Positions 1 to 6,933 are shown, counted from the stretch's first letter. The stretch: DNA of 7,231 nucleotides from Lachnospiraceae bacterium UBA3645 (GCA_002373555.1 DFKM01000109.1:1-7231); one strand, 5' to 3'. Notes: a model not told the origin generated them from the letters alone. Translations and numbers: made by a program.

Positions 1-863
1 TAGAGCTGCTTCCACCACTCGGCGACATAATGCACGCTGGGCTCATAGTTCGCCAGGATCTCTACGGAAGCGCCGCGTCTGTACAGGAGGTTTCTGCATG
101 CTGCATACAGCAGCGCATCATTGTCCTCGAAAGGCGCCTTATAAAGTTCTGCCATGGCATCGGCTGCGCCGGCCATCAGTTCGTCGATATTCAGTCCCGC
201 GGCTGCGATGGGAAGCAGGCCGACAGCGGTCAGCACGGAGAAACGTCCGCCGATATCATCCGGCACCACGAAGGTCTCATAGCCTTCGGTATCCGCCAGC
301 GTCTTGAGGGCGCCCTTCACCTTATCGGTCGTCGCATAAATACGCTCCTTCGCTTCTTCCTTGCCGTACTTCGCTTCCAGAAGCTCCTTGAAGATACGGA
401 AAGCGATCGCCGGCTCGGTGGTCGTACCGGACTTGGAGATGACGTTGACGGAGAAATCTCTTCCCTCGATCACGTTCATCAGATGGGCCAGATAGGTGCT
501 GCTCATATTGCTGCCGCAGAAATAGATCTCCGGCGCTTTGCGGATCTTGGAGCCGACAACATTGTAGAAGCTGTGCTGCAGGAATTCGATCGCGGCTCTT
601 GCGCCGAGATAGGATCCGCCGATGCCGATGACGATCAGGACATCGGACTGCTTTCTGATCTTCTCCGCCGCTTTCTTGATGCGGGCAAACTCTTCCTTGT
701 CATAATCGACCGGAAGTCGTCTCCAGCCAATGTAATCATTGCCTTCTCCGGTGCCGGACAGCAGCGTCTCTTTGGCTGCCAGAACATCGTTCTTCAATAC
801 GGCCAGATCCGCCATCGTGAAGAAATCCTTTGCGCTTGCCGCGTCAAATCTTACGTTTTTCAT
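1..863 (-). CDS. pgi: Glucose-6-phosphate isomerase, C-terminus cut by window edge
   Basis: This enzyme interconverts glucose-6-phosphate and fructose-6-phosphate in the cytoplasm, for glycolysis, gluconeogenesis and supply of amino-sugar precursors. The first 287 residues are present. The first SIS subdomain shows [11 protein letters not shown] at residues 80-90 and the phosphate-binding SKSGTTTE at 143-150. Residues 202-215 ([14 protein letters not shown]) fit the classical Pgi signature 1. The fragment ends in AEWWKQL, just before where I expect the catalytic glutamate region; the last roughly 160 residues of a typical 450-residue Firmicutes Pgi lie beyond position 1. The start at 863 has GGGAGGAG a few bases upstream and lies 16 bases after the murG stop, so it is probably translated from the murG transcript. 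No frameshift is seen. The family call is secure; catalytic completeness cannot be judged. Confidence 0.96.
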   Translation of the reverse strand, partial: MKNVRFDAASAKDFFTMADLAVLKNDVLAAKETLLSGTGEGNDYIGWRRLPVDYDKEEFARIKKAAEKIRKQSDVLIVIGIGGSYLGARAAIEFLQHSFYNVVGSKIRKAPEIYFCGSNMSSTYLAHLMNVIEGRDFSVNVISKSGTTTEPAIAFRIFKELLEAKYGKEEAKERIYATTDKVKGALKTLADTEGYETFVVPDDIGGRFSVLTAVGLLPIAAAGLNIDELMAGAADAMAELYKAPFEDNDALLYAACRNLLYRRGASVEILANYEPSVHYVAEWWKQL

Positions 864-879
864 AGTCTCCTCCCTGTTT

Positions 880-1956
880 CTATATGTTTTTTCCCTGTGC
901 CAGTGTGTCGAGCATCTCTGTGATGACGCTGACCGCGTCCTTCTCCATATGCGATGACATCAGGTCGATATAAGCCGCCCGGTCGCCGTACACTTTCTTT
1001 ACGGCCGCGACCAGCGTTTCATTATTCATTTTATCCTCTGTGAGCACTTCTGAAAAGCCCTGTTTGCGGAAAGATTCCGCGTTCAGGATCTGGTCGCCGC
1101 GGCTGGCTTCCGCCGACAGCGGGATCAGCACATTGGGCTTGCGGAGCGCCAGCAACTCGCAGATCGCATTCGCTCCTGCTCTGGAGATCACGACATCCGC
1201 CATGGCAAAGAGATCCTTCAGCGGCTCCTGGACATATTCGTACTGCACATACCCGGGCGTCCCCTGCAGGCTTTCATCCAGCCGGCCCTTGCCGCACAGG
1301 TGCACCACCTGGAAATCCGCAAGAAGCGCCGGCAGCGCGCTCCGGACTGCATTGTTCACATGCACGGCGCCCAGGCTGCCGCCGATGATCATCAGGACAG
1401 GCTTTTCATCCGTAAATCCCGTCATCGTCAAGCCGGCTTCCTTCGTACCGGAAAGCAGCTCGCTCCGGATCGGGCAGCCGGTGACCACAGCCTTTCCTTC
1501 GGGCAGCGCCTTCGCTGTCTCCGGGAAATTGCAGCAGACCTTTGTCGCTGCGGGGATGCTGATCTTGTTGGCCAGTCCCGGCGTCATGTCGGATTCATGG
1601 ATGATCACCGGGATCTTCAGCTGCTTCGCGGCGAGGACCACGGGGACCGAGACGAATCCGCCCTTGGAAAAGATGACATCCGGTCTGTATTTCTTCAGAA
1701 GCCTGCGGGCATCGCCGAAGCCCTTGATCACGCGGAACGGATCCGTGAAATTCTTCAAGTCAAAATAGCGTCTGAGCTTTCCAGTGGAGATGCCGTCATA
1801 GGGTACGCCGGCTGTCTTCACCAGCTCTTTTTCAATACCGTTGTGCGAACCGATATAGCGCACTTCAAAACCGGCAGCACGGAGCGCCGGCAGCAGCGCG
1901 ATATTCGGCGTGACATGACCGGCCGTACCTCCGCCGGTCAGGATGATCTTCTTCAT
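880..1956 (-). CDS. murG: UDP-GlcNAc:lipid I GlcNAc transferase MurG
   Basis: MurG adds GlcNAc from UDP-GlcNAc to undecaprenyl-PP-MurNAc-pentapeptide (lipid I) on the inner membrane face, giving lipid II, the last cytoplasmic step of peptidoglycan precursor synthesis. The 358-residue length is normal for this GT-B family. The N-terminal acceptor domain has the glycine loop [11 protein letters not shown] (residues 8-18), a second loop [10 protein letters not shown] (96-105) and [12 protein letters not shown] (120-131). The C-terminal donor domain has GGSLGA (192-197), [13 protein letters not shown] (258-270) and a conserved Gln at 289. Arg164, Glu267 and Gln289 sit where known MurGs contact UDP-GlcNAc. 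The start at 1956 follows a GGAGG and lies 12 bases after the TSCPD gene stop, so the two are almost certainly cotranscribed. The position is unusual in being next to pgi rather than in a division and cell-wall cluster with ftsW or murD. The call is secure. Confidence 0.97.
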   Translation of the reverse strand: MKKIILTGGGTAGHVTPNIALLPALRAAGFEVRYIGSHNGIEKELVKTAGVPYDGISTGKLRRYFDLKNFTDPFRVIKGFGDARRLLKKYRPDVIFSKGGFVSVPVVLAAKQLKIPVIIHESDMTPGLANKISIPAATKVCCNFPETAKALPEGKAVVTGCPIRSELLSGTKEAGLTMTGFTDEKPVLMIIGGSLGAVHVNNAVRSALPALLADFQVVHLCGKGRLDESLQGTPGYVQYEYVQEPLKDLFAMADVVISRAGANAICELLALRKPNVLIPLSAEASRGDQILNAESFRKQGFSEVLTEDKMNNETLVAAVKKVYGDRAAYIDLMSSHMEKDAVSVITEMLDTLAQGKNI

Positions 1957-1968
1957 ATTACCTCCGGA

Positions 1969-2226
1969 TCAGGCCGCTGGATGCTCCGCTCGGTACTGCT
2001 TCAGTGCTCTTGCGAGCTGGTCGGGACATGACGTGGGCCTGGGGCCGCAGGTGATCCCGGAAAGCTTCTCGATCAGCACATCGATATTCTGGCCTTCCGC
2101 CAGTGCGCCGATCCCCTTCAGGTTGCCGTTGCATCCGCCCAGGAACTGGACGCCTGTCACGGTATCGTCTTCATTGACATCAAACGAGATCATGACCGAG
2201 CATGTCCCTTTTGTTTTATACTGCAT
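1969..2226 (-). CDS. Small TSCPD-domain protein (TIGR03905-like)
   Basis: This is an 85-residue protein with a literal TSCPD motif at residues 65-69, which names the domain. Known TSCPD domains occur as short stand-alone proteins, common in clostridia, and at the C-termini of some ribonucleotide reductases. No biochemical role for the stand-alone form is established to my knowledge. Four cysteines are present: C9, C32 (in GGCNGN), C60 (in ITCGPRP) and C67 (in TSCPD). Their spacing suggests a metal or redox site, but that is inference. There are no membrane segments and no signal peptide. The start at 2226 is supported by AGGGGGA about eight bases upstream. It sits 12 bases before murG and is probably cotranscribed with murG and pgi. 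An 85-base gap containing a strong hairpin separates it from the HIT gene. The domain call is firm; the function is unknown. Confidence 0.88.
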   Translation of the reverse strand: MQYKTKGTCSVMISFDVNEDDTVTGVQFLGGCNGNLKGIGALAEGQNIDVLIEKLSGITCGPRPTSCPDQLARALKQYRAEHPAA

Positions 2227-2280
2227 TACATAGTCCCCCTGTGTTTATAACAATTTTTGCATATCTTCAAGATGCAAGAC

Positions 2281-2301
2281 AGGCGCCGCATGGCGGCGCC
2301 T
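2281..2301. other. GC-rich perfect hairpin between HIT and TSCPD genes
   Basis: Nine paired bases (AGGCGCCGC with GCGGCGCCT) flank a three-base loop (ATG on the plus strand). It lies 11 bases beyond the HIT stop and 55 bases before the TSCPD start. In the leftward transcript the stem is followed by GTCTTGC and not by a run of U, so it is not a canonical intrinsic terminator. It could be an mRNA processing or stability element at an operon joint, or a weak terminator. A second, weaker inverted pair, TTGCAT/ATGCAA, lies at about 2257-2277. Confidence 0.6.
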
Positions 2302-2311
2302 ATTTCCGGTC

Positions 2312-2728
2312 TCACATTTCTTTTCTGATCTTTTCCGCCGTCTGCTCCATTTCGCCATCGGCATACTTCCCGGGCTCCCATGCGATCATGGGCGCATCCG
2401 TATCGTATCTCGGGATGACATGGGCATGAAAATGAAACACCGTCTGTCCGGCGGCTGTGCCGTTGTTCTGCACCACATTGAAGCCGTCCGCACCGAGCGC
2501 CTTCCTCTGCGCAGTGCCGATCTTCGCGGCAAGCGGCAGGATCTTCGCAGCATACGCCTCATCGAGTTCCGTCACATCCTTAAAATGCTCCTTCGGCAGG
2601 ATGAGCGCATGTCCGGCATTGGCCGGTCCCAGATCCAGGATCACGCGGAACATGTCATCTTCATACAGTGTGGAGGAAGGGATCTCCCCCGCAGCGATCT
2701 TGCAGAAAATGCAGTTTTCATCTCTCAT
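2312..2728 (-). CDS. HIT-family nucleotide hydrolase (Hinit/PKCI-like)
   Basis: This 138-residue histidine-triad protein is typical in length. The defining HxHxH motif is residues 99-103 (HFHAH) within VFHFHAHVIPRY; the middle and last His form the active site that attacks the alpha phosphate of nucleotide substrates. The N-terminus has CIFC (C6, C9), which with H48 (ILPKEH) and H99 gives the structural zinc site of Hint-type proteins. ILDLGPANAGHALILP is the usual core strand region. The family hydrolyses AMP-lysine, AMP-NH2 and similar nucleotide conjugates, and the physiological substrate is often unclear. The start at 2728 has AGGTG eight bases upstream. It lies 45 bases after the secDF stop with no terminator between, so cotranscription with secDF is likely. 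The protein is expected to be cytoplasmic. The family call is secure; substrate specificity is not determined. Confidence 0.95.
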   Translation of the reverse strand: MRDENCIFCKIAAGEIPSSTLYEDDMFRVILDLGPANAGHALILPKEHFKDVTELDEAYAAKILPLAAKIGTAQRKALGADGFNVVQNNGTAAGQTVFHFHAHVIPRYDTDAPMIAWEPGKYADGEMEQTAEKIRKEM

Positions 2729-2773
2729 AATGATTGCACCTCATTTCAGTTCAGAACAGAACGCGGGTCATAT

Positions 2774-4993
2774 TTATCTGAAAATGCTCTTCTTTTTCTT
2801 CTTGTCCTTGCCGTAGTTTGCGGTCACGCCGAGGCTCTTCTTCTTCGGCACGTTCAGCACCTTATGTCCGATCACATAAAGCAGGGGACCGGTGATGCAG
2901 ACGGACGAATAGCCGCCGGCGATGATGCCGACCATCAGAGGAAGGGTGAATTCCTGGATCGACGGTACGCCGAGGATGAAGATCAGCAGGACCGTGACGA
3001 ATGTGGTCAGGGACGTATTGATCGTACGGGTCAGGGTATCGGTGATACTCTGGTTGACGATCGTCTGGAAATCCTTACGGTCCACATTGCTGTTGACCAT
3101 CTCACGGATACGGTCGAAGATAACGATCGTAGCGTTGATGGAATAACCGACGATGGTCAGTACGCAGGCAATGAATGCGGTACCGACGGATGTACGCGAT
3201 ACCATATAGAAGCCCAGCATGATCAGCACGTCGTGCACCAGCGCGGTAACGGCACTGGCAGCATAGCGGATGTTGCTGAAACGGAACCAGATATAGATCA
3301 GCATGCAGACGATGGCGATCACGGTAGCGGATACCGCGGCGCTCGTCATCTCACGGCTGACCGTAGCGGAGATGAAGCTCTCCTCCATCGAATCCTCGAC
3401 TGCGCCGAAATCGGATACGAGCATATCCTTGACCTCGGTCATCGTGGATTCTTCCACTTCCTTCATCTTGACAGTGTAACGGTTCGTATTGGATTCCTTC
3501 TGCGCCTGGATATCGTTGCTTCCGATCTTCTCGGCAATCGCGGGGATCACTTCATCGTTAAACTCATTGATGGAATAGCTCTTGTCAAAGTCGACAGTCA
3601 GCGCACGGCCGCCAGCGAACTCGATGCTGGTATTGAAGATGCCGAGGCCCTTCGAATTGTTCATGACGCCGACGCCGAGACCGCAGACGATCAGCAGGAT
3701 CGACAGCGCGAAGAAGATCTTTCTCTTGCCGACGAAATCGATGACTTTTCTCTTCTTCTCTGTTCCGTAGTACTTCTTGTCCTTCAGGCCCAGATCATAG
3801 AGCGCGCCCATGATGATCCTGGAAACGACAAGCGCGGTGAACATGGAGATCAGGATACCGACTGCCAGTGTCTGGGCGAAGCCCTGGACCGTACCGGTAC
3901 CTCTCCACATCAGAACGATGGATGCGATCAGCGTGGTGACGTTGCCGTCGATGATCGCGGAATTCGCTTTCTTAAATCCGCTCCTGATGGCATCGCCGAC
4001 CGGCACGCCTGCGGAGATCTCTTCTCTGATACGGGTATAAATGATCACATTCGCGTCGACCGCCATACCGATACCGAGGATGATACCGGCGATACCGGGC
4101 AGCGTCAGCGTCAGGTTGAATCCGTTCAGTGCAAGCAGCACGAGCACCGTATAGAACCACAGCGCAAAGGAAGCGACCAAGCCGGGCACACGGTAAATCA
4201 CGATCATGAACAGGCAGATCAGGATGAGGCCGATCGCGCCGGCAAGAAGGCTCTTGGAGAGGGCTTCTTCACCGAGTCTTGCGCCGACGGTCTTGTGGCT
4301 GATCGTGTCGAGGTTCAGCTTCAGGTTTCCGATACGGATCATGGTCGCCAGATACTCGGCTTCCTCCGCGGATTCCATATGGGTGATCTCCGCCTGTCCG
4401 CCGGTGATGACGCTCTGGACCTTAGGGGCGCTGATCACTTCGCCGTCATAGATGATATAAATGGGCTGTCCCACATGGCCTTCGGTCGCCTCGGCAAAAG
4501 CCGTTGCGCCGTCAGGCGTCATGGTCAGCTCAACGAGATATTCCGTAGCATCAGTCAGTTCGGCCTGGCGCTCTGCAGCTCTGGCCGTGCTGATCTGCTC
4601 TCCGGTCAGCCAGACATGCTGTTCCCCGTTGTCTTCGGTCACGAACTCGATGGTACCGGGCTGTCCCAGACGCTCCAGCGTCTTCTCGGCATCCGTCTCA
4701 CCGGGGATATTGACAACGATCCTGCGGTCGCCTTCCACATAGACTTCGGCTTCGGTGCTGAGCGCTTCCGCACGGTCGGTCAGCTTCTGCTTTGTATCGT
4801 TGAAATCCTCCTGGGAGAATGTTTCATCCGTTACTTCATAAGTGATGGATACGCCGCCTCTGACATCCAGACCGAGGATGATGTTCTTCGCACTGCCGTA
4901 ATCACCGAGTCCGTAAAGAACGGTGTAGCCGCACAGCAGGAAGATGACGGCTGCCGCCACAAGTTTGATAATACCTGATCTCTTCTTGTTCAT
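2774..4993 (-). CDS. secDF: Fused protein-export membrane protein SecDF
   Basis: SecD and SecF are fused in one 739-residue chain, as in Bacillus subtilis and Thermus. The protein assists SecYEG by proton-driven pulling of preproteins on the outer face of the membrane. The SecD half has TM1 at about 8-29, the GLDVRGGVSITYEV motif at 41-54, a short extracellular P1 domain to about 245, and TM2-6 at about 248-400 with VDAN (Asp313). The SecF half starts near residue 416 with TM7 at 424-443, FAGGRALTVDF at 459-469, a P4 domain, and TM8-12 at about 550-708 with GYSIN at 616-620 and TLTRT (Arg656). The lysine-rich C-tail is probably cytosolic. The usual Asp after GYSIN is Ala621 here (codon 3131-3133). 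The start at 4993 follows GGAGGAA. It heads the leftward gene group. The identity call is very secure. Confidence 0.97.
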   Translation of the reverse strand: MNKKRSGIIKLVAAAVIFLLCGYTVLYGLGDYGSAKNIILGLDVRGGVSITYEVTDETFSQEDFNDTKQKLTDRAEALSTEAEVYVEGDRRIVVNIPGETDAEKTLERLGQPGTIEFVTEDNGEQHVWLTGEQISTARAAERQAELTDATEYLVELTMTPDGATAFAEATEGHVGQPIYIIYDGEVISAPKVQSVITGGQAEITHMESAEEAEYLATMIRIGNLKLNLDTISHKTVGARLGEEALSKSLLAGAIGLILICLFMIVIYRVPGLVASFALWFYTVLVLLALNGFNLTLTLPGIAGIILGIGMAVDANVIIYTRIREEISAGVPVGDAIRSGFKKANSAIIDGNVTTLIASIVLMWRGTGTVQGFAQTLAVGILISMFTALVVSRIIMGALYDLGLKDKKYYGTEKKRKVIDFVGKRKIFFALSILLIVCGLGVGVMNNSKGLGIFNTSIEFAGGRALTVDFDKSYSINEFNDEVIPAIAEKIGSNDIQAQKESNTNRYTVKMKEVEESTMTEVKDMLVSDFGAVEDSMEESFISATVSREMTSAAVSATVIAIVCMLIYIWFRFSNIRYAASAVTALVHDVLIMLGFYMVSRTSVGTAFIACVLTIVGYSINATIVIFDRIREMVNSNVDRKDFQTIVNQSITDTLTRTINTSLTTFVTVLLIFILGVPSIQEFTLPLMVGIIAGGYSSVCITGPLLYVIGHKVLNVPKKKSLGVTANYGKDKKKKKSIFR

Positions 4994-5121
4994 TTACAAT
5001 ATTCCTCCAACGTTTCATTGCGGACGCTGCGCACTGGCAAAAAAATTTTTCCGTCAGAAAATACGCCCTCCGCAGAGAACAACCGCTATTTTCTCACATA
5101 TGCAGGCAAAATGCAAGGTTT

Positions 5122-5150
5122 TTTATATCTGCAGAACATAAAACTTTCAC
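5122..5150 (-). promoter_or_regulatory. Candidate leftward promoter for secDF
   Basis: Read on the minus strand, GTGAAA (5150 to 5145) and TATAAA (5127 to 5122) are separated by 17 bases. The -10 box matches five of six consensus positions and the -35 four of six. Transcription would start near 5115 and give a leader of about 120 bases before secDF. It is the best candidate I can find by eye, but the region is AT-rich and chance matches are likely. Confidence 0.35.
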
Positions 5151-5166
5151 CGTTTTTTTTGCGGAA

Positions 5167-5176
5167 TGCAATTGCA
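5167..5176. repeat. Perfect 10-bp palindrome overlapping the ECF -35 box
   Basis: TGCAATTGCA is a perfect palindrome whose right half covers most of the -35 hexamer (5172-5177) of the ECF promoter. That placement would suit a repressor operator. No regulator is encoded in the window and the core is short, so chance cannot be excluded. Confidence 0.35.
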
Positions 5177-5200
5177 ATTACCGTCCCGGAGTGCTATACT
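5172..5200 (+). promoter_or_regulatory. Sigma-A type promoter of the ECF S-component gene
   Basis: TTGCAA (5172-5177) and TATACT (5195-5200) are spaced by exactly 17 bases. A TG at 5192-5193, one base before the -10 box, makes an extended -10 element. Predicted transcription start is near 5207, leaving a leader of about 58 bases. That leader contains a small hairpin, TCCC-GCAC-GGGA (5228-5239), just before the ribosome binding site AAGGAGGA (5248-5255). It is too short for a typical vitamin riboswitch. Confidence 0.75.
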
Positions 5201-5264
5201 TCCCCACGGTAACACACCTGTATTGTATCCCGCACGGGAATGATAACAAGGAGGAAAACTGAAT

Positions 5265-5876
5265 ATGCGAAACAACAACACCGGTAAACTGGCCCTCATG
5301 GGACTTCTGACGGCGATCCTGATCCTTTTCTCGTTCACGCCGATCGGTACCATCCCCATCGGACCGCTGTCCATCACCCTCAACACCATTCCGATCGCCA
5401 TCGGTGCCATAGCCATGGGTCCGGCAGGCGGTGCAGCCATGGGCGCTGTATTCGGGATCCTGAGCTTCCTGCAGTGCATCGGCATCGGCGTGCCGAGCGC
5501 GATGGGCGCAATGCTTTTCGGGATCAACCCTTTTCTGGCATTTGTCCAGCGCTTTGTCCCCAGGCTGCTTGACGGATTCCTCGTCGGCCTGCTCTTTCAG
5601 GGAACTAAGAAGGTCTGCGGAAGCACGGCGGCCGGATTTGTCACCGGTTTCTTCACCGCTTTCCTGAATACGCTGTTCTTCATGAGCGCACTGATCCTGC
5701 TCTTCGGGAACACCGAGTATGTACAGGAGCTGATCGGCGGCAGAAATGTGATCGTGTTCGTCTGCGCCTTCGTCGGGATCAACGCAGTATTCGAGATGAT
5801 CACCACGACGGTCTTAAGCGGCGCGATCGGCGCAGCGCTTCACAAAGCCAGACTGCTGCCTTTTGATAAAAACTGA
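5265..5876 (+). CDS. ECF transporter substrate-binding S component
   Basis: This 203-residue, very hydrophobic protein has about six membrane segments: roughly 8-26, 38-58, 60-75, 80-112 with a break, 120-147 and 162-190. Length and layout are typical of S components, which bind a vitamin or related micronutrient and dock onto a shared EcfT-EcfA-EcfA' module. The N-terminal half, with FTPIGTIPIGPLSITLNTIP (24-43), then IGAIAMGPAGGAAMGAVFG and later LFGINPF (84-90), resembles the PF12822-type ECF group. From memory, some members of this look are annotated as pantothenate transporters, so pantothenate is one possible substrate, but the sequence does not settle it. No EcfA or EcfT gene is in the window, so it should be a group II type that uses a module encoded elsewhere. 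It is monocistronic, with its own extended -10 promoter, a strong ribosome binding site nine bases from ATG, and a terminator 15 bases after the stop. Confidence 0.85.
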   Translation: MRNNNTGKLALMGLLTAILILFSFTPIGTIPIGPLSITLNTIPIAIGAIAMGPAGGAAMGAVFGILSFLQCIGIGVPSAMGAMLFGINPFLAFVQRFVPRLLDGFLVGLLFQGTKKVCGSTAAGFVTGFFTAFLNTLFFMSALILLFGNTEYVQELIGGRNVIVFVCAFVGINAVFEMITTTVLSGAIGAALHKARLLPFDKN

Positions 5877-5891
5877 ATAAGAACTTTTCCG

Positions 5892-5918
5892 AAGACGGGC
5901 CAACGGCCCGTCTTTTTT
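5892..5918 (+). terminator. Intrinsic terminator of the ECF gene
   Basis: AAGACGGGCC (5892-5901) and GGCCCGTCTT (5905-5914) form a perfect 10-bp stem with loop AAC, followed by a T run at 5913-5918. Downstream T residues are present only in the rightward direction. On the minus strand the stem is followed by CGGAAAAG, so it should stop the ECF transcript efficiently but the converging tadZ-like transcript poorly. Confidence 0.93.
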
Positions 5919-6870
5919 ATGCCAGGCCCGCCAGCGTCAGCGCCGCCTTCACCTGCGCATAAAACCCGCCGTGCCGCAGCATGCCGAAAGCTTCGCTCCG
6001 GTCTCTGACGGCCGGCAGCGGCGGAAGCTGCAGCTCCGTCACCCTTCCGGGCAGCGCCTCCTCCGCATCCGCCAGAGATCCTGTAAACTGCCGGACCGCG
6101 GTTTCCGAAAATGTGCCCGCTTCGTTTACCAGCAGAATATGATCGCATTCCGAAAGGAGGCGCCGGCACGCCCTGACCGGCGGAACCGCTGCAGCAATAT
6201 ACGCCGCCTTTGCCGAATGCTTCAGCCGGGCAGCCAGTCCGGCGAGCGTCTCTCCGTCCGTCTCCCAGATATCCCGCGGATCGGAAACGCACAGAAGTGA
6301 TCCGGCAGGCGGCGCGCCGAGCAGCAGCTCCTCTGCCCCGGCCTGGAAACGGTACAGGACCGAAGAAAGCGTTTCCTCTGCGGCCGGATCGCCGCAGGCC
6401 GGGAACGGGTACAGAGAGAGCCCGAAGGCGCCGCCGTTCTGCGCCAGGATCTCCGCCGCCATCTGCGCACACAATTCCGCCGCAGCCCCGCCGGTCGGGG
6501 AGATCACACCGATCAGCCCTGCGCCGGTGCTGTCCGTTTCCGCGAAAAGGCCGTTCAGCCGTTCGGTCACTTCCGCTGCCGTCCGGTACCGGTAAATACG
6601 CTCTCCGCCCTCCGGCAGCTGGCTGTCCTCCGACAGGAAACAGAACCGGCCCGTCTTCCGGATCTTTTCCCGGATCTCCCGGGGGCAGTCCGCCCACAGA
6701 TCTTCCGCGATCAGCAGGACCGCGCTTCCGCTCTCCGCCAGAAGCGCCGCCGCTGCAGAAAGATCCGCCTCCGCCTGCAGGACCAGACCGCAGTCTGCAT
6801 TTCTGATATACCTTCCGAGAAGCGCAGGATAATCGCTCCGCGAGTCACACAGGATCACTTTCTTTTTCAT
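5917..6870 (-). CDS. Degenerate TadZ/CpaE-like protein (receiver-like plus pseudo-ATPase)
   Basis: This 317-residue soluble protein has a MinD/ParA-like shape. Residues 1-60 resemble a receiver or pseudo-receiver fold (KKVILCDSRSDYPALL, then AVLLIAEDLW at 50-59). A link containing RIYRYRTAAEV (91-101) follows, then an ATPase-like domain from 117 (AGLIGVISPTGG). TadZ/CpaE proteins place Flp/Tad pilus machinery at the membrane or pole. The deviant Walker A expected as SPxGGxGKT reads SPTGGAAAELC (124-134): the lysine and hydroxyl residue are missing. The later LDLG-type strand reads AYIAAAV, so ATP hydrolysis is unlikely. The start at 6870 is chosen for its AAAGGGA site; an upstream in-frame ATG at 7005 would make the coding region cross a terminator hairpin. 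It is monocistronic and convergent to the ECF gene, with no tad genes visible. GC is higher than in neighbours. It could alternatively be a diverged orphan ParA-like protein. Confidence 0.65.
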   Translation of the reverse strand: MKKKVILCDSRSDYPALLGRYIRNADCGLVLQAEADLSAAAALLAESGSAVLLIAEDLWADCPREIREKIRKTGRFCFLSEDSQLPEGGERIYRYRTAAEVTERLNGLFAETDSTGAGLIGVISPTGGAAAELCAQMAAEILAQNGGAFGLSLYPFPACGDPAAEETLSSVLYRFQAGAEELLLGAPPAGSLLCVSDPRDIWETDGETLAGLAARLKHSAKAAYIAAAVPPVRACRRLLSECDHILLVNEAGTFSETAVRQFTGSLADAEEALPGRVTELQLPPLPAVRDRSEAFGMLRHGGFYAQVKAALTLAGLA

Positions 6871-6933
6871 GTCATTCCCTTTCTGCACCGTCATCCGGCG
6901 TGCCTGCCGTCTTCCGGCACTGTTTTCAGAAGT

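Larger units (their letters stand above)
4994..5264. other. Divergent intergenic region between secDF and the ECF gene
   Basis: This 271-base AT-rich stretch separates the leftward secDF group from the rightward ECF S-component gene. It holds both sets of expression signals and no supportable gene. Visible elements are a rightward promoter at 5172-5200, a weaker leftward candidate at 5122-5150, an A7T5 tract at about 5039-5050, a T8 tract at 5153-5160, and an eight-base inverted repeat (AGAAAATA at 5056-5063, TATTTTCT at 5087-5094) in the likely secDF leader. I could not match it to a known riboswitch class. Confidence 0.7.

Noticed and set aside
30..923. A 297-codon plus-strand frame antisense to pgi
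   Set aside because: The minus strand encodes clear Pgi motifs throughout; the plus-strand protein is Asp-, Arg- and Gly-rich with no family features.
2244..2270. Leftward promoter candidate TTGAAG/TATAAA before the TSCPD gene
   Set aside because: The spacing is only 15 bases, and the predicted start would fall inside the ribosome binding site of the gene.
2420..4978. An 852-codon open frame on the plus strand, antisense to the HIT and secDF genes
   Set aside because: It is rich in His, Asp, Arg and Gly with no recognisable domain and no membrane or fold pattern, and it lies opposite two secure genes. It is best explained by codon bias of secDF leaving the opposite frame free of stops.
5207..5264. 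Vitamin riboswitch in the ECF leader
   Set aside because: The leader is only about 58 bases and shows no core motif of TPP, FMN, cobalamin or THF riboswitches.
5840..6806. Long Gly/Arg/Pro-rich frames on both strands over the tadZ-like gene
   Set aside because: They follow from high GC and lack ribosome binding sites or domains; the chosen frame has the ribosome binding site and a coherent MinD-like pattern.
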